14,998 bases of DNA from Adhaeribacter sp. (GTDB taxonomy: Bacteria > Bacteroidota > Bacteroidia > Cytophagales > Hymenobacteraceae): contig JAQBNV010000256.1 of assembly GCA_028288395.1 (NCBI GenBank), forward strand, positions 1 to 14,998. Direction: 5' to 3'. The notes under the pieces are model-generated. The model ran no database searches. It saw only the letters and a program-made list of their open reading frames with translations, and had not been told where the DNA came from. Shown one piece after another: positions 7,618-14,998 of the stretch (positions are counted from its first letter, which is position 1; every line of letters begins with the position of its first letter). The translations under genes were made by a program, and so were the position numbers.

Positions 7618-8562
7618 TTAAGAAGGCACAGCAATAGGTTGGCTCAGGTGCTCGTGAATCAGTTCCAGGGCACCTACCGGTACGGCACTTTCGGCTAATT
7701 GTGCTATCGCCAGGGGAGTTCCGGGTAGGAAAGCTTTCATGGTATAGGTGCGCAAAGCTTCTTCCGCCGGCACCCGCAAATAATCACCTAAAAAGGAGAG
7801 TCCACCCCCCAGAATAATAATATCCGGGTGAAAAAGATGAACCACGTGCGATAAACCAAAACCCAGGGTCTCGGCGGTTTCTTTTACGATGGCCAATGCC
7901 GGTTTATCGCCTTGATCCAACGCTTCCCGCAGAAATTTAGCTTCGCCGCTACGATTCGACCCGGCAAGTTTTCGCAAAATGCTGGTTGGTTCCTGCCGCA
8001 CGGCTTTCCATACTTTCCGGTCCACGGCCCAGCCCGAACAACAATCTTCCACGGTCAGGCCGGTGCGGTCGAGGAGCAAATGACCAACTTCCGCTTCGCC
8101 CGGATAGGAACCGTGATAAAGCTGTTTATCTATTACCAGGCCACCGCCTACGCCACTACCCAGCGTAATATAAAATACCGAACGATAATCCTGCCCGGCT
8201 CCCCGCCGGGCCTCGCCCAGCGCCGCGGTATTCGCATCGTTTTCTACAGCGACCGGCACGCCGGCAATATTTTGCATCCATTCTTTTATGTTAAACCCAT
8301 TCCAGCCCTCAATCTGGTGCGATACGATTACCTGGCCTTTTCCCCAATCCAAAGGGCCGCCAAAGCCTATTCCGATGCCTGTGAGGTGCGTATCGCGTAA
8401 TATTTGCTGCACGTTGTCGGCTACTTTTCTTCGGATCTCATCGGCGTCATCGCCCTTATCTACCCATGCTTTATATTTATGCAAAATATTCAAATCCTGG
8501 TCGGCCAGAAATAACTGAAGTTTGGTGCCGCCAATTTCGATGCCTAAAAATCTTTTTTCCAT
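7618..8562 (-). CDS. ROK-family sugar kinase (glucokinase-like)
   Basis: A 314-residue cytoplasmic kinase of the ROK family, which phosphorylates hexoses such as glucose, N-acetylmannosamine or other sugars at the expense of ATP. Visible: the phosphate-1 loop GIEIGGTKL (7-15), catalytic D109 in ENDANTAALGEA, phosphate-2 loop GSGVGGG (135-141), the ROK signature PGEAEVGH with H161, and the adenosine-binding IIILGGGLS. The zinc motif normally following the GH (CxCGxxGCxE) is degenerate here: only C174 and C175 remain in DCCSGWAVDRK, so structural zinc may be lost. There is no N-terminal winged helix, so it is an enzyme rather than a ROK repressor. It lies 40 bases downstream of the M28 peptidase gene on the same strand with no promoter seen between them, so cotranscription is likely. 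The sugar cannot be told from the sequence. Confidence 0.92.
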   Translation of the reverse strand: MEKRFLGIEIGGTKLQLFLADQDLNILHKYKAWVDKGDDADEIRRKVADNVQQILRDTHLTGIGIGFGGPLDWGKGQVIVSHQIEGWNGFNIKEWMQNIAGVPVAVENDANTAALGEARRGAGQDYRSVFYITLGSGVGGGLVIDKQLYHGSYPGEAEVGHLLLDRTGLTVEDCCSGWAVDRKVWKAVRQEPTSILRKLAGSNRSGEAKFLREALDQGDKPALAIVKETAETLGFGLSHVVHLFHPDIIILGGGLSFLGDYLRVPAEEALRTYTMKAFLPGTPLAIAQLAESAVPVGALELIHEHLSQPIAVPS

Positions 8563-8602
8563 GGGTTGAGTTCTTTTCTAAGTTTTATATCAGATTGAAA
8601 AA

Positions 8603-9967
8603 TTAGCGCAAGGGTTTGGGGAGCACGGGTAAGCTTTCGTGGCCTTCCGCATCAACAGCCTGGATTCCAAAAAAATAATTATCTTTGGAATACGGCAGGA
8701 GGGTGGTGGTACCGGTTACAAATATTTTTTTCTCCCACATCGGGGCCGAAGTTTCCCGCATCAGAATATAATATCCGGCTGGTTTTCGACCCTTTTTCGG
8801 TGCTTCCCAGCGCAGTTCGGTTTTGTTCGTCAGGTTGCTCGTAACAACTCCGGCATTTTCGGGCGGGTACGGTGCCGAAGCCAGATTGGCCAAAGTTGCC
8901 GCATTTAAAGCCGTGTTTTTGCGCAGGTATTCAAAGTCTACGTGTTCCGGAAAGTCGCCGTACTTTATACCATTTTCGGCGCGGACATTCTGGTGCTGGT
9001 ATTGGTAGTTTTCGTTCATCTCGCAAACCCGCACCGCCGTAAAACCGGCTTGGCTGAAAGGCGTATGGTCGCCGCCGCGTAAAAAACGGTCCGTCCGGTA
9101 ATTCAATACCACTTCCAGTTGCGGGATATAACGTTCACCGGTTTCTTTCATGTAGCGGGCCAGCTGGCGGCTGCGGCTGTCGTTTTCGCCGCCAATACTT
9201 TTGCGTAACGCGGTCATTTCTTCGGTTTCGAGGGCTGGTACGCCTTCACTGAATATGCGCACGCGGGTATTATCTTTCAGGTTGGTTTCGTCCGAAAAGG
9301 AATTGCCAATCATATCGTTGTTCAGCATAGCTACCAGGTTCCAGTTTTCCTGTTTAGCGCGCTGGGCTAAATGCCGGGCACCGTACAAACCCTGCTCTTC
9401 GCCCTGTACCGCCACAAATATGATAGTAGCCGGAAACTGCCGGCTGGCCATTATGCGGGCCAGTTCCAGAACCGCCGCCGTGCCTGAGCCGTCGTCGTTG
9501 GCACCGGGGGCATGGCCGGAAGCATCCATTACATCGGTGTTGCGGCTATCTATGTGCCCCGATATAATAAAAACCCGGTCATCGTTGGGGTCGGTACCTT
9601 TCAGGGTTGCCATTACATTCGCCATTTCCACATCGGCAGGAATGCGGCGGCCATCGGCTTTAACCACATACCGGTCCTGGGTAACCGTCATGCGCCCGCC
9701 CGAAGCAGCGGCGTATTTCTCCATTTCGGCCTGGGCCCAGTTGCGAGCGGCACCAATGCCTTTTTTTTTGTCTTTCGTTGCACTCAGGGAATGCCGGGTA
9801 TGGAAGGAAACCAGCTTTCGGACAATATTTTCCAGGTTCTGAGCGGACACTTCTTCGGTTAATTTTAAAATATCCTGATCCTGCCGGATTATGCTTTGGG
9901 CACCCACCAAACCGGGAAATAAAAGAAAAAAGAGGCTTAAAAATATAACTGCGGCAGCTCGTTGCAT
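8603..9967 (-). CDS. Secreted M28-family zinc metallopeptidase with C-terminal fibronectin type III-like domain
   Basis: A 454-residue exported aminopeptidase-type enzyme. The signal peptide MQRAAAVIFLSLFFLLFPGLVGA (residues 1-23, probable cut before QS) sends it to the periplasm or outside; no lipobox Cys is seen. The M28 two-zinc site is complete: H138 in SGHIDS, bridging D158 in GANDDGSG, catalytic E190 and ligand E191 in GEEQG, D218 in NNDMIG, and H301 in GGDHTPFSQAGF. From about 367 to the end is a beta-rich FnIII-like domain (PPENAGVV...LRWEAP...YYILMR...FFGIQAVDAEGHES), common on Bacteroidota secreted enzymes. I use the ATG at 9967: the frame opens at a TTG at 9979, but that triplet is the end of a -7 promoter box. 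It probably releases N-terminal amino acids from peptides; carboxypeptidase activity is possible. The ROK kinase gene follows in the same direction. Confidence 0.94.
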   Translation of the reverse strand: MQRAAAVIFLSLFFLLFPGLVGAQSIIRQDQDILKLTEEVSAQNLENIVRKLVSFHTRHSLSATKDKKKGIGAARNWAQAEMEKYAAASGGRMTVTQDRYVVKADGRRIPADVEMANVMATLKGTDPNDDRVFIISGHIDSRNTDVMDASGHAPGANDDGSGTAAVLELARIMASRQFPATIIFVAVQGEEQGLYGARHLAQRAKQENWNLVAMLNNDMIGNSFSDETNLKDNTRVRIFSEGVPALETEEMTALRKSIGGENDSRSRQLARYMKETGERYIPQLEVVLNYRTDRFLRGGDHTPFSQAGFTAVRVCEMNENYQYQHQNVRAENGIKYGDFPEHVDFEYLRKNTALNAATLANLASAPYPPENAGVVTSNLTNKTELRWEAPKKGRKPAGYYILMRETSAPMWEKKIFVTGTTTLLPYSKDNYFFGIQAVDAEGHESLPVLPKPLR

Positions 9968-9976
9968 GGAAAAATT

Positions 9977-9984
9977 CAAAAATA
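9977..9984 (-). promoter_or_regulatory. -7 promoter element (TATTTTTG) of the M28 peptidase gene
   Basis: Read on the minus strand, this is an exact TAnnTTTG element ending 9 bases before the ATG at 9967, implying a very short 5' leader. No matching -33 TTTG is seen. The TTG inside it explains the spurious upstream start codon. Confidence 0.42.
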
Positions 9985-10252
9985 ATAGCGCTGAAAGGTG
10001 AATTTTATACTGGAATGAATCTTCGTCTGAAAATCTAAATTTAGAAAGATAACCATTCAGTACTGCATTTGCCGGAAAATAAATATTCTATTTAGCACGA
10101 CGTTATTTACTTTTCTTTTCAGCAATTTTTTATAGCCAGTTAAATGGGTTCCCAAGGCTCTCGGCAGGGCGATTTCGGGTCTGATTGCGCGCAACTAAAA
10201 TTCCTGTCGTTACTTTCCTAAAATAAATCTAAAGATTGTCCGGAGCGAGCGT
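9985..10252. other. Divergent intergenic region between M28 peptidase and pyrD
   Basis: About 270 AT-rich bases separating two divergent genes. Beyond the -7 elements at each end I see no gene, hairpin or repeat that I can support. Confidence 0.5.
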
Positions 10253-10260
10253 TAAATTTG
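10253..10260 (+). promoter_or_regulatory. -7 promoter element (TAAATTTG) of pyrD
   Basis: TAAATTTG matches TAnnTTTG exactly and ends only 4 bases before the pyrD ATG at 10265. An ATTG at 10235-10238 is 14 bases upstream, closer than a normal -33 spacing. If this box is used, transcription would begin at or next to the ATG, giving a leaderless or nearly leaderless mRNA; otherwise the true promoter is further upstream. Confidence 0.38.
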
Positions 10261-10264
10261 CCTT

Positions 10265-11302
10265 ATGTATAAGTCATTGCTGCGTCCGCTTCTTTTTCAA
10301 ATTGATCCCGAAGCTATTCATACCTTTTCGTATTCGGCCCTGAAAACGGCTTTTAAGCTGCCCCTGGCAAAAAAACTAGGAGAGCAGGCGTTTTGTGTGC
10401 GGGATGCCCGGCTGGAGCGTAAGGTTTTTGGCCTCACTTTTCCTAATCCCGTGGGGCTGGCGGCTGGGTTTGATAAAAATGCCTTACTTGTAGATGAAGT
10501 GGCGCAGTTTGGCTTTGGCTTTATCGAGATTGGTACCGTAACGCCGCGTCCGCAGCCCGGCAATGATAAACCGCGTTTGTTCCGGTTACCCGCCGACCAG
10601 GCCCTGGTGAACCGGATGGGTTTTAATAACCAAGGCGTAGGAGTAGCGGCCGACCGGTTAAGGTACCGAAAAAATAATATCATCATCGGGGGTAATATTG
10701 GTAAAAATAAAAATACGCCCAACGAAGATGCGCTCCAGGATTACAGTTATTGTTTTGAGGCCTTGTACGACGTAGTAGATTATTTTGTGGTAAATGTAAG
10801 CTCCCCGAACACCCCCGATCTGCGGGCTTTACAGGATAAAGAACCATTACAAGCCTTGCTGGCGGCTTTGCAGCAACAGAATGCCGCCAAAGCAGCCCGG
10901 AAGCCTTTGTTGTTAAAAATAGCCCCGGATTTAAACCAAAACCAGCTCGACGATATTATTCAGATTGCTATAGACACAGGCCTGGATGGCATTGTGGCAA
11001 CCAATACCACCATCAGCCGCGATGGTTTAAAAACCAGCCAGGCCAACCTGGAAGCCATTGGGGCGGGCGGATTAAGCGGTAAACCCCTGCGTGACAAAGC
11101 TACCGAAATCATCCGCTACCTCCGACTGCACCTGCCAGTGCATATTCGCATTATTGGCGTGGGTGGGATTATGACCCCGGAAGATGCTACCGAAAAATTA
11201 GCAGCGGGTGCCGATCTGGTACAGCTTTATACCGGATTTATTTATGAGGGTCCTTCGTTGGTAAAACAAATTAATAGATTAATTTTAAAATCTAAATTTT
11301 AA
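10265..11302 (+). CDS. pyrD: Dihydroorotate dehydrogenase (quinone), class 2
   Basis: A 345-residue FMN enzyme that oxidises dihydroorotate to orotate, the fourth step of pyrimidine synthesis, passing electrons to the membrane quinone pool (menaquinone in this phylum). Class 2 is shown by the N-terminal helical extension (1-45, starting [22 protein letters not shown]), which forms the membrane and quinone contact and is absent from class 1. Further motifs: [13 protein letters not shown] (61-73), [11 protein letters not shown] (90-100), RMGFNNQG (117-124), GNIGKNK (143-149), and the active-site [11 protein letters not shown] (177-187) with the catalytic serine S180 as in class 2 enzymes. FMN phosphate is held by the GVGGI and YTGFIYEGP segments near the C-terminus. 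Length matches the family. It stands alone, divergent from the peptidase and 62 bases before ftsK. The ATG at 10265 fits the family N-terminus. Confidence 0.97.
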   Translation: MYKSLLRPLLFQIDPEAIHTFSYSALKTAFKLPLAKKLGEQAFCVRDARLERKVFGLTFPNPVGLAAGFDKNALLVDEVAQFGFGFIEIGTVTPRPQPGNDKPRLFRLPADQALVNRMGFNNQGVGVAADRLRYRKNNIIIGGNIGKNKNTPNEDALQDYSYCFEALYDVVDYFVVNVSSPNTPDLRALQDKEPLQALLAALQQQNAAKAARKPLLLKIAPDLNQNQLDDIIQIAIDTGLDGIVATNTTISRDGLKTSQANLEAIGAGGLSGKPLRDKATEIIRYLRLHLPVHIRIIGVGGIMTPEDATEKLAAGADLVQLYTGFIYEGPSLVKQINRLILKSKF

Positions 11303-11341
11303 CTGGTCTAAATGGAAGGCGGCTATTTGCCACTAAATTGG

Positions 11342-11349
11342 TAGATTTG
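11342..11349 (+). promoter_or_regulatory. -7 promoter element (TAGATTTG) of ftsK
   Basis: TAGATTTG matches TAnnTTTG exactly, 15 bases before the ATG at 11365. The nearest upstream TTTG (11326-11329) is only 12 bases away, too close for a standard -33 box. The element lies inside the region that a TTG start at 11338 would make coding, which argues for the ATG. Confidence 0.4.
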
Positions 11350-11364
11350 AGATTTGATATAAGT

Positions 11365-14061
11365 ATGGCAAACAACACGTATAAAAGGGAGATGGAATCG
11401 GTGCCGCGGGCTAAAAACGTGCCAAGGGTAAAGGATGAGCCGATAAAAGAAAAAGTAACCAGGAGTATCCGGAAAGAGAAACCAAAAGAGCGAACCACGC
11501 CCCGTTTCAGCTTTTCGTTTCTGAGTATTTTCCGGGATCGGCGGTTTCACTTGTTTCTGGGATTCTTTTTCATTCTCAGTTCGCTATACGTTTGTGTAGC
11601 TTTTATTTCTTATTTATTTACCGGCCACGCCGACCAGAGCGTAGTAGAAGCCCTGCCCACTACTAATTTAAAAGACGCTGGTGCCGAGTCGGAGAACTGG
11701 CTGGGACTGATGGGTGCCTGGATTTCAAACTACCTTATTTACGAAGGATTTGGAGTAGCTGCTTTTTTTGTGGTGCCGGTTTTGTTTTTTATCGGTTACA
11801 AAATTGTTTTCCGGAGCCGGTATATTTCCCTTTCGTATATTTTTACCATTTGTCTTTTTTCGCTCTGCTGGTTCTGCCTGATGCTGGGTTACCTGGTGCA
11901 TGCCACACTTACCATCGAATCGAACAGTTTCCTGAGCGGTGCCATTGGATACGAAACGGCTTACTGGCTCGATAGCCTGATTGGCTGGGGTACCATTCCT
12001 TTGCTTGCATTCTTCCTGCTGACCTTTATTATTTTCTTTTTTAATGTTACCAGCCTGGCTACCGGCAAAAAAGCGGTGGCGGAAGTTGCTGCCTCGGCCG
12101 CGAATACTTTTGCGGCTGATGCCGTAGCGGTGGAGCCCACTTACGAACAAAGTTCTACCGGATTAAACCATTACAGCAACCCCACTGCTGCCCTGGAATT
12201 AGAAGAGGACGAAGAATTAGAAGACGAAAACTTCGACGACGAAGCGTACGATGGAGACGATGATGGCGAACCGGTCGATTTATCTGAAGAAGAGGTTGAA
12301 GAGGAAGATATATTTCAGTCGGAAAGCCGGGAATTAAACCTGAAGCCCAGCCCGGTGGCGCCTTTAGCGGCTAAACCTAAATTAGGTGCCGGCATTGCCC
12401 TGGATATTACCCAGAACAGCCAGGCTGCTTTGTTGGCAGCCGATGAAGATTTGGAGGATGACTTGTTTGATGATGAAAAACCAGCTCCCAAAGTAGCCCT
12501 GGCCATAACTCCTAAACCGGATGAGGAAACGGCTGTATTTACCGAAAATTACGATCCAACTTTAGATTTAGCCCGCTACCAATACCCAACACTGGATTTA
12601 TTAAATGATTACAGCGCATCTAAAATCCAGGTGTCGAAAGAAGAACTGGAAGCGAACAAAGATCGCATTGTAGAAACTTTAGGTAACTACAGCATCGGGA
12701 TTGCCAGCATCAAGGCAACCATTGGCCCCACGGTTACACTCTACGAAATTGTGCCGGATGCCGGGGTGCGGATTTCTAAAATCAAAAACCTGGAAGATGA
12801 CATTGCCCTGAGTTTATCGGCTTTGGGTATTCGGATAATTGCGCCAATTCCCGGTAAAGGTACCATTGGTATTGAGGTGCCGAATAAGAAGAAGGAAATG
12901 GTGTCGATTAAATCTATCGTTTCCACCGAAAAATTTCTCAAGAGCGATATGGACCTGCCGATCGCTTTCGGTAGAACAATTACAAACGAGGTATTTATTA
13001 CAGATCTGGCAAAAATGCCGCACCTGCTTATGGCGGGGGCTACCGGTCAGGGTAAATCGGTTGGTTTAAACGCCATTCTTACTTCACTTATCTATAAAAA
13101 ACATCCTTCGCAGTTAAAATTTGTACTGGTCGACCCTAAAAAAGTTGAATTATCGCTCTTTAATAAAATTGAGCGGCATTTCCTGGCCAAATTACCCGAT
13201 GCCGAAGAAGCTATTATTACCGACACCAAGAAGGTTATTAACACGCTGAATTCTTTGTGCATGGAAATGGACATGCGCTACGATTTACTCAAAGACGCTG
13301 GTTGCCGAAACCTGAAAGAATATAACGTTAAGTTTGTAGAGCGTCGCTTGAATCCGAAAAAGGGCCATCGGTTTATGCCTTTTATTGTGCTGGTAATAGA
13401 TGAGCTGGCCGATTTAATGATGACGGCCGGGAAAGAAGTAGAAACACCCATTGCCCGCCTGGCCCAATTGGCCCGGGCCATTGGTATTCACCTGGTGGTG
13501 GCTACCCAGCGGCCCTCAGTAAACGTAATTACGGGTATTATTAAAGCGAATTTTCCGTGCCGGATTTCTTTTAAAGTTACATCCAAAATAGATTCCCGTA
13601 CCATTCTGGATACCGGCGGGGCCGACCAGTTGGTAGGGCAGGGCGACATGTTGTTCTCAGTAGGTTCAGATTTGATCCGGCTGCAGTGTGCCTTTGTAGA
13701 TACGCCGGAAGTAGACCGGATTTGTGAATTCATCGGCAACCAACAGGGTTACGACGATGCCTATTTGTTGCCGGAGTTTGTGGGCGACGAAAGCGGGAAT
13801 GAAAAAGCGGAATTCGACATGGCTACCCGCGATTCATTATTTGAGGAAGCTGCCCGGATTATTGTTACCCACCAACAGGGAAGTACTTCTTTGCTGCAAC
13901 GCCGGTTAAAGCTGGGCTACAACCGCGCCGGCCGTTTAATCGACCAACTGGAGTCGGCGGGCGTAGTAGGACCGTTCGAAGGCAGCAAGGCCCGCGAAGT
14001 TTTAATTCCGGATGAATACAGTTTGGAACAGTTATTGAATACTTTAGATAAAAACCATTAG
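11365..14061 (+). CDS. ftsK: DNA translocase FtsK/SpoIIIE family
   Basis: An 898-residue septum-bound DNA pump that moves chromosome termini into daughter cells at division and helps resolve dimers with XerCD. A basic N-terminus precedes four membrane segments (about 61-86, 129-149, 159-181, 206-231). A linker rich in Asp and Glu follows, with two acidic clusters (about 275-325 and 358-372); it is much shorter than the E. coli Pro/Gln-rich linker. The motor comprises the alpha domain (about 410-520) and the RecA-like beta domain with Walker A GATGQGKS (558-565, K564) and Walker B FIVLVIDELAD (D679, E680), then the conserved ATQRPSVNVITG. The C-terminal gamma winged helix (about 823-890, SLLQRRLKLGYNRAGRLIDQLE) reads DNA polarity signals. 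I start at the ATG at 11365; the TTG at 11338 would add nine residues over the promoter box. The LolA-like gene follows 27 bases later, probably in the same transcript. Confidence 0.96.
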   Translation: MANNTYKREMESVPRAKNVPRVKDEPIKEKVTRSIRKEKPKERTTPRFSFSFLSIFRDRRFHLFLGFFFILSSLYVCVAFISYLFTGHADQSVVEALPTTNLKDAGAESENWLGLMGAWISNYLIYEGFGVAAFFVVPVLFFIGYKIVFRSRYISLSYIFTICLFSLCWFCLMLGYLVHATLTIESNSFLSGAIGYETAYWLDSLIGWGTIPLLAFFLLTFIIFFFNVTSLATGKKAVAEVAASAANTFAADAVAVEPTYEQSSTGLNHYSNPTAALELEEDEELEDENFDDEAYDGDDDGEPVDLSEEEVEEEDIFQSESRELNLKPSPVAPLAAKPKLGAGIALDITQNSQAALLAADEDLEDDLFDDEKPAPKVALAITPKPDEETAVFTENYDPTLDLARYQYPTLDLLNDYSASKIQVSKEELEANKDRIVETLGNYSIGIASIKATIGPTVTLYEIVPDAGVRISKIKNLEDDIALSLSALGIRIIAPIPGKGTIGIEVPNKKKEMVSIKSIVSTEKFLKSDMDLPIAFGRTITNEVFITDLAKMPHLLMAGATGQGKSVGLNAILTSLIYKKHPSQLKFVLVDPKKVELSLFNKIERHFLAKLPDAEEAIITDTKKVINTLNSLCMEMDMRYDLLKDAGCRNLKEYNVKFVERRLNPKKGHRFMPFIVLVIDELADLMMTAGKEVETPIARLAQLARAIGIHLVVATQRPSVNVITGIIKANFPCRISFKVTSKIDSRTILDTGGADQLVGQGDMLFSVGSDLIRLQCAFVDTPEVDRICEFIGNQQGYDDAYLLPEFVGDESGNEKAEFDMATRDSLFEEAARIIVTHQQGSTSLLQRRLKLGYNRAGRLIDQLESAGVVGPFEGSKAREVLIPDEYSLEQLLNTLDKNH

Positions 14062-14088
14062 GTAAAGTATTTATAAGTATTATATATT

Positions 14089-14733
14089 ATGAAAAGAATT
14101 ATTCCGTTCCTGCTCGCTGTATTTTTAATAGTGCCCGTTGCCAGGGCGCAACAAGATCCAAGGGCTGAGAAAATATTGGAAGCGATGAGCAAGAAGTACC
14201 AGGGGATGAAAGCCTTTAATATTGTTTTCACCCAAACCCTGGAAAACTCCTCGACTAAAATTAAAGAAACCATGCAGGGTGATATTACGGTGAGCGGTAA
14301 TAAATTCCGGCTGAAGCTAAAGGACCAGGAAATTATTAACAATGGCAGCACCATCTGGACGTACATGAAACCGGATAATGAAGTTAATATTTCGGAAAAC
14401 GATCCCGACGATCAGCAAATGTCGCCTAACGCTATTTTTACCTTGTACCAGAAAGGATATAAATACGCTTTTGCCGAGGAATTGCGGGAAGGTGGCCAGG
14501 TATACAATGTAATTGAATTATCACCCCTGGATAAAAATAATTCGGTTTATAAAGTCCGGATTCAGATTAATAAGAAAGATAACACCGTGAAAAGTTGGAA
14601 AATGTTCCGGAACAATGGAAACCGTTATACCTACGCCATCCGGCAGTTTAATCCTAACCCGCCGGTTGATGCGAATTATTTTGCTTTTGATAAAGCACTG
14701 TATAAAGGTGTTAAGGTTATAGATTTACGGTAA
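14089..14733 (+). CDS. lolA: LolA-like outer-membrane lipoprotein carrier protein
   Basis: A 214-residue periplasmic protein of the LolA/LolB superfamily, which ferries lipoproteins, or in some relatives other lipids, from the inner to the outer membrane. The signal peptide MKRIIPFLLAVFLIVPVARA (1-20) is cut before QQDP by signal peptidase I; there is no lipobox Cys, so it is soluble like LolA rather than anchored like LolB. The mature part shows the family pattern: KILEAMSKKYQGMKAFNIVFTQTLEN, then the strand segments GDITVSGNKFRLKLK, GSTIWTYMKPDNEV and a DDQQMSPNAIFTLY stretch that matches the family's conserved 'P...L' region. The start ATG at 14089 is 27 bases after ftsK, a pairing common in Bacteroidota. 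A strong terminator follows within 25 bases. The exact cargo in this phylum is not well established, hence the cautious name. Confidence 0.88.
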   Translation: MKRIIPFLLAVFLIVPVARAQQDPRAEKILEAMSKKYQGMKAFNIVFTQTLENSSTKIKETMQGDITVSGNKFRLKLKDQEIINNGSTIWTYMKPDNEVNISENDPDDQQMSPNAIFTLYQKGYKYAFAEELREGGQVYNVIELSPLDKNNSVYKVRIQINKKDNTVKSWKMFRNNGNRYTYAIRQFNPNPPVDANYFAFDKALYKGVKVIDLR

Positions 14734-14754
14734 TTAACCGGGCGAACAATGCAT

Positions 14755-14791
14755 AAAAAAAAGCTGATTCCGAAAGAATCAGCTTTTTTTT
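14755..14791 (+). terminator. Strong rho-independent terminator after the LolA-like gene
   Basis: An inverted repeat of 16 bp: eight A then GCTGATTC (14755-14770), loop CGAAA, and GAATCAGC then eight T (14776-14791). It lies 21 bases after the lolA stop, so it ends the ftsK-lolA transcript. The A-tract makes it symmetrical, so it could also stop transcription arriving from the IS element on the other strand. Confidence 0.92.
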
Positions 14792-14792
14792 C

Positions 14793-14998
14793 GGTAGAGC
14801 TAAAGATGTAATGCTTTTCTCTTTGAGTTATAATGGCAGTTAAAATACTTAATGGCGCCCATATGATTATCAATTAATTTAGAGAAGCTCAAGCTTTTTC
14901 TCACTAATCGGGCTACTCTTTGCCTTAAAGTACAGTTAAAGCGCTCTATATAAGCTGTCAGTCCGCTATCCTTACCCACGGCATAGTGCCTATCGGGG
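14793..14998 (-). mobile_element. IS1-family insertion sequence, one end only (continues past the window)
   Basis: The element's outer end appears to be at the GGT of 14793 (GGTAGAGCTAAAG), since IS1-type ends begin with GG/GGT and the transposase stop lies only five bases inside. The other end, the inverted repeat partner and any target duplication are outside the window, so the exact boundary is inferred. It sits directly against the T-run of the preceding terminator. Confidence 0.75.
14800..14998 (-). CDS. IS1-family transposase (InsB-type), C-terminal fragment cut by window edge
   Basis: On the minus strand an open frame runs from the window edge to a TAG at 14800-14802, giving 65 residues of a transposase C-terminus. 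It begins [20 protein letters not shown] and continues with [19 protein letters not shown], ending in [11 protein letters not shown]. This matches the IS1 InsB end: the catalytic Glu in the IERFN segment, followed by the Arg/Lys-rich 'LRxRxxRLxRKxxxFSK' block. IS1 transposases are usually made by frameshifting between two frames; only the second is in view here. The 5' part is outside the window, so whether the gene is intact cannot be told. The frame is continuous with no stop or frameshift in the visible part. Confidence 0.88.
   Translation of the reverse strand, partial: PDRHYAVGKDSGLTAYIERFNCTLRQRVARLVRKSLSFSKLIDNHMGAIKYFNCHYNSKRKALHL

Noticed and set aside
7912..8400. 162-codon plus-strand frame opposite the ROK kinase
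   Set aside because: Antisense shadow of a well-supported kinase, with no motif of its own.
9201..9842. 213-codon plus-strand frame opposite the M28 peptidase gene
   Set aside because: It lies entirely antisense to a gene with a complete catalytic site; the Arg/Ser/Ala-rich product is typical of a shadow frame.
11286..11301. AT-only inverted repeat TAAAAT/ATTTTA at the end of pyrD, as a terminator
   Set aside because: Six A/T pairs with no GC core and no T-run; too weak to call in this base composition.
11338..11364. TTG start adding nine residues to FtsK
   Set aside because: The extension covers a promoter-like TAGATTTG and the ATG at 11365 is the ordinary choice.
12190..12330. Acidic stretch in FtsK as a low-complexity repeat or inserted domain
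   Set aside because: It lies in the linker position expected between the membrane and motor parts; linkers of this protein vary freely in length and composition.

Overview
The window comes from the chromosome of a Bacteroidota species, most likely of the order Cytophagales (Hymenobacteraceae/Adhaeribacter-like; the genus is a guess). The signs are the TAnnTTTG -7 promoter elements, the near absence of Shine-Dalgarno sites, the cytoplasmic multi-PAS histidine kinase with a 'YTASHDLKTP' H-box, the Bacteroidota style of FtsK and LolA-like protein, and the M28 peptidase with an Ig-like/FnIII tail. Almost all genes are housekeeping or common accessory genes.

Layout. 2-1486 (+): 3' part of a calcium-type P-type ATPase whose 5' end, including the DKTGT site, lies outside the window. 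1571-4042 (-): soluble hybrid-sensor-like histidine kinase with about four PAS domains and no adjacent response regulator. 4043-4552: a roughly 500-base stretch with no convincing gene. 4553-5770 and 5780-6790 (+): class I aspartate-type aminotransferase followed 9 bases later by an HldE/RfaE-domain-I-like PfkB kinase, in one operon. 6804-7376 (-): GmhA-like phosphosugar isomerase, convergent with the kinase; a perfect 17-bp hairpin between them serves both. 7618-8562 and 8603-9967 (-): ROK-family sugar kinase downstream of a secreted M28 metallopeptidase. 10265-11302 (+): class 2 dihydroorotate dehydrogenase. 11365-14061 (+): FtsK/SpoIIIE DNA translocase. 14089-14733 (+): LolA-like periplasmic carrier, closed by a strong rho-independent terminator. 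14793-14998 (-): the end of an IS1-family insertion sequence, abutting that terminator and running out of the window.

How the genes relate. The PfkB kinase and the GmhA-like isomerase are the natural neighbours of an ADP- or GDP-heptose (envelope sugar) pathway: isomerisation of sedoheptulose-7-phosphate, then phosphorylation at C1. The phosphatase and nucleotidyltransferase steps are not in the window. FtsK and the LolA-like gene form a close pair seen often in this phylum. Several exact TAnnTTTG elements sit just upstream of ATG codons; in two cases the end of the element (TTG) mimics an alternative start, so the longer reading frames there are rejected.

I did not find a convincing undescribed system. 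The most checkable oddities are the IS1 insertion at the terminator T-run, changed metal-site residues in the GmhA-like protein, a degenerate zinc motif in the ROK kinase, an orphan palindrome at 7530-7554, and the in-frame aminotransferase/kinase junction.
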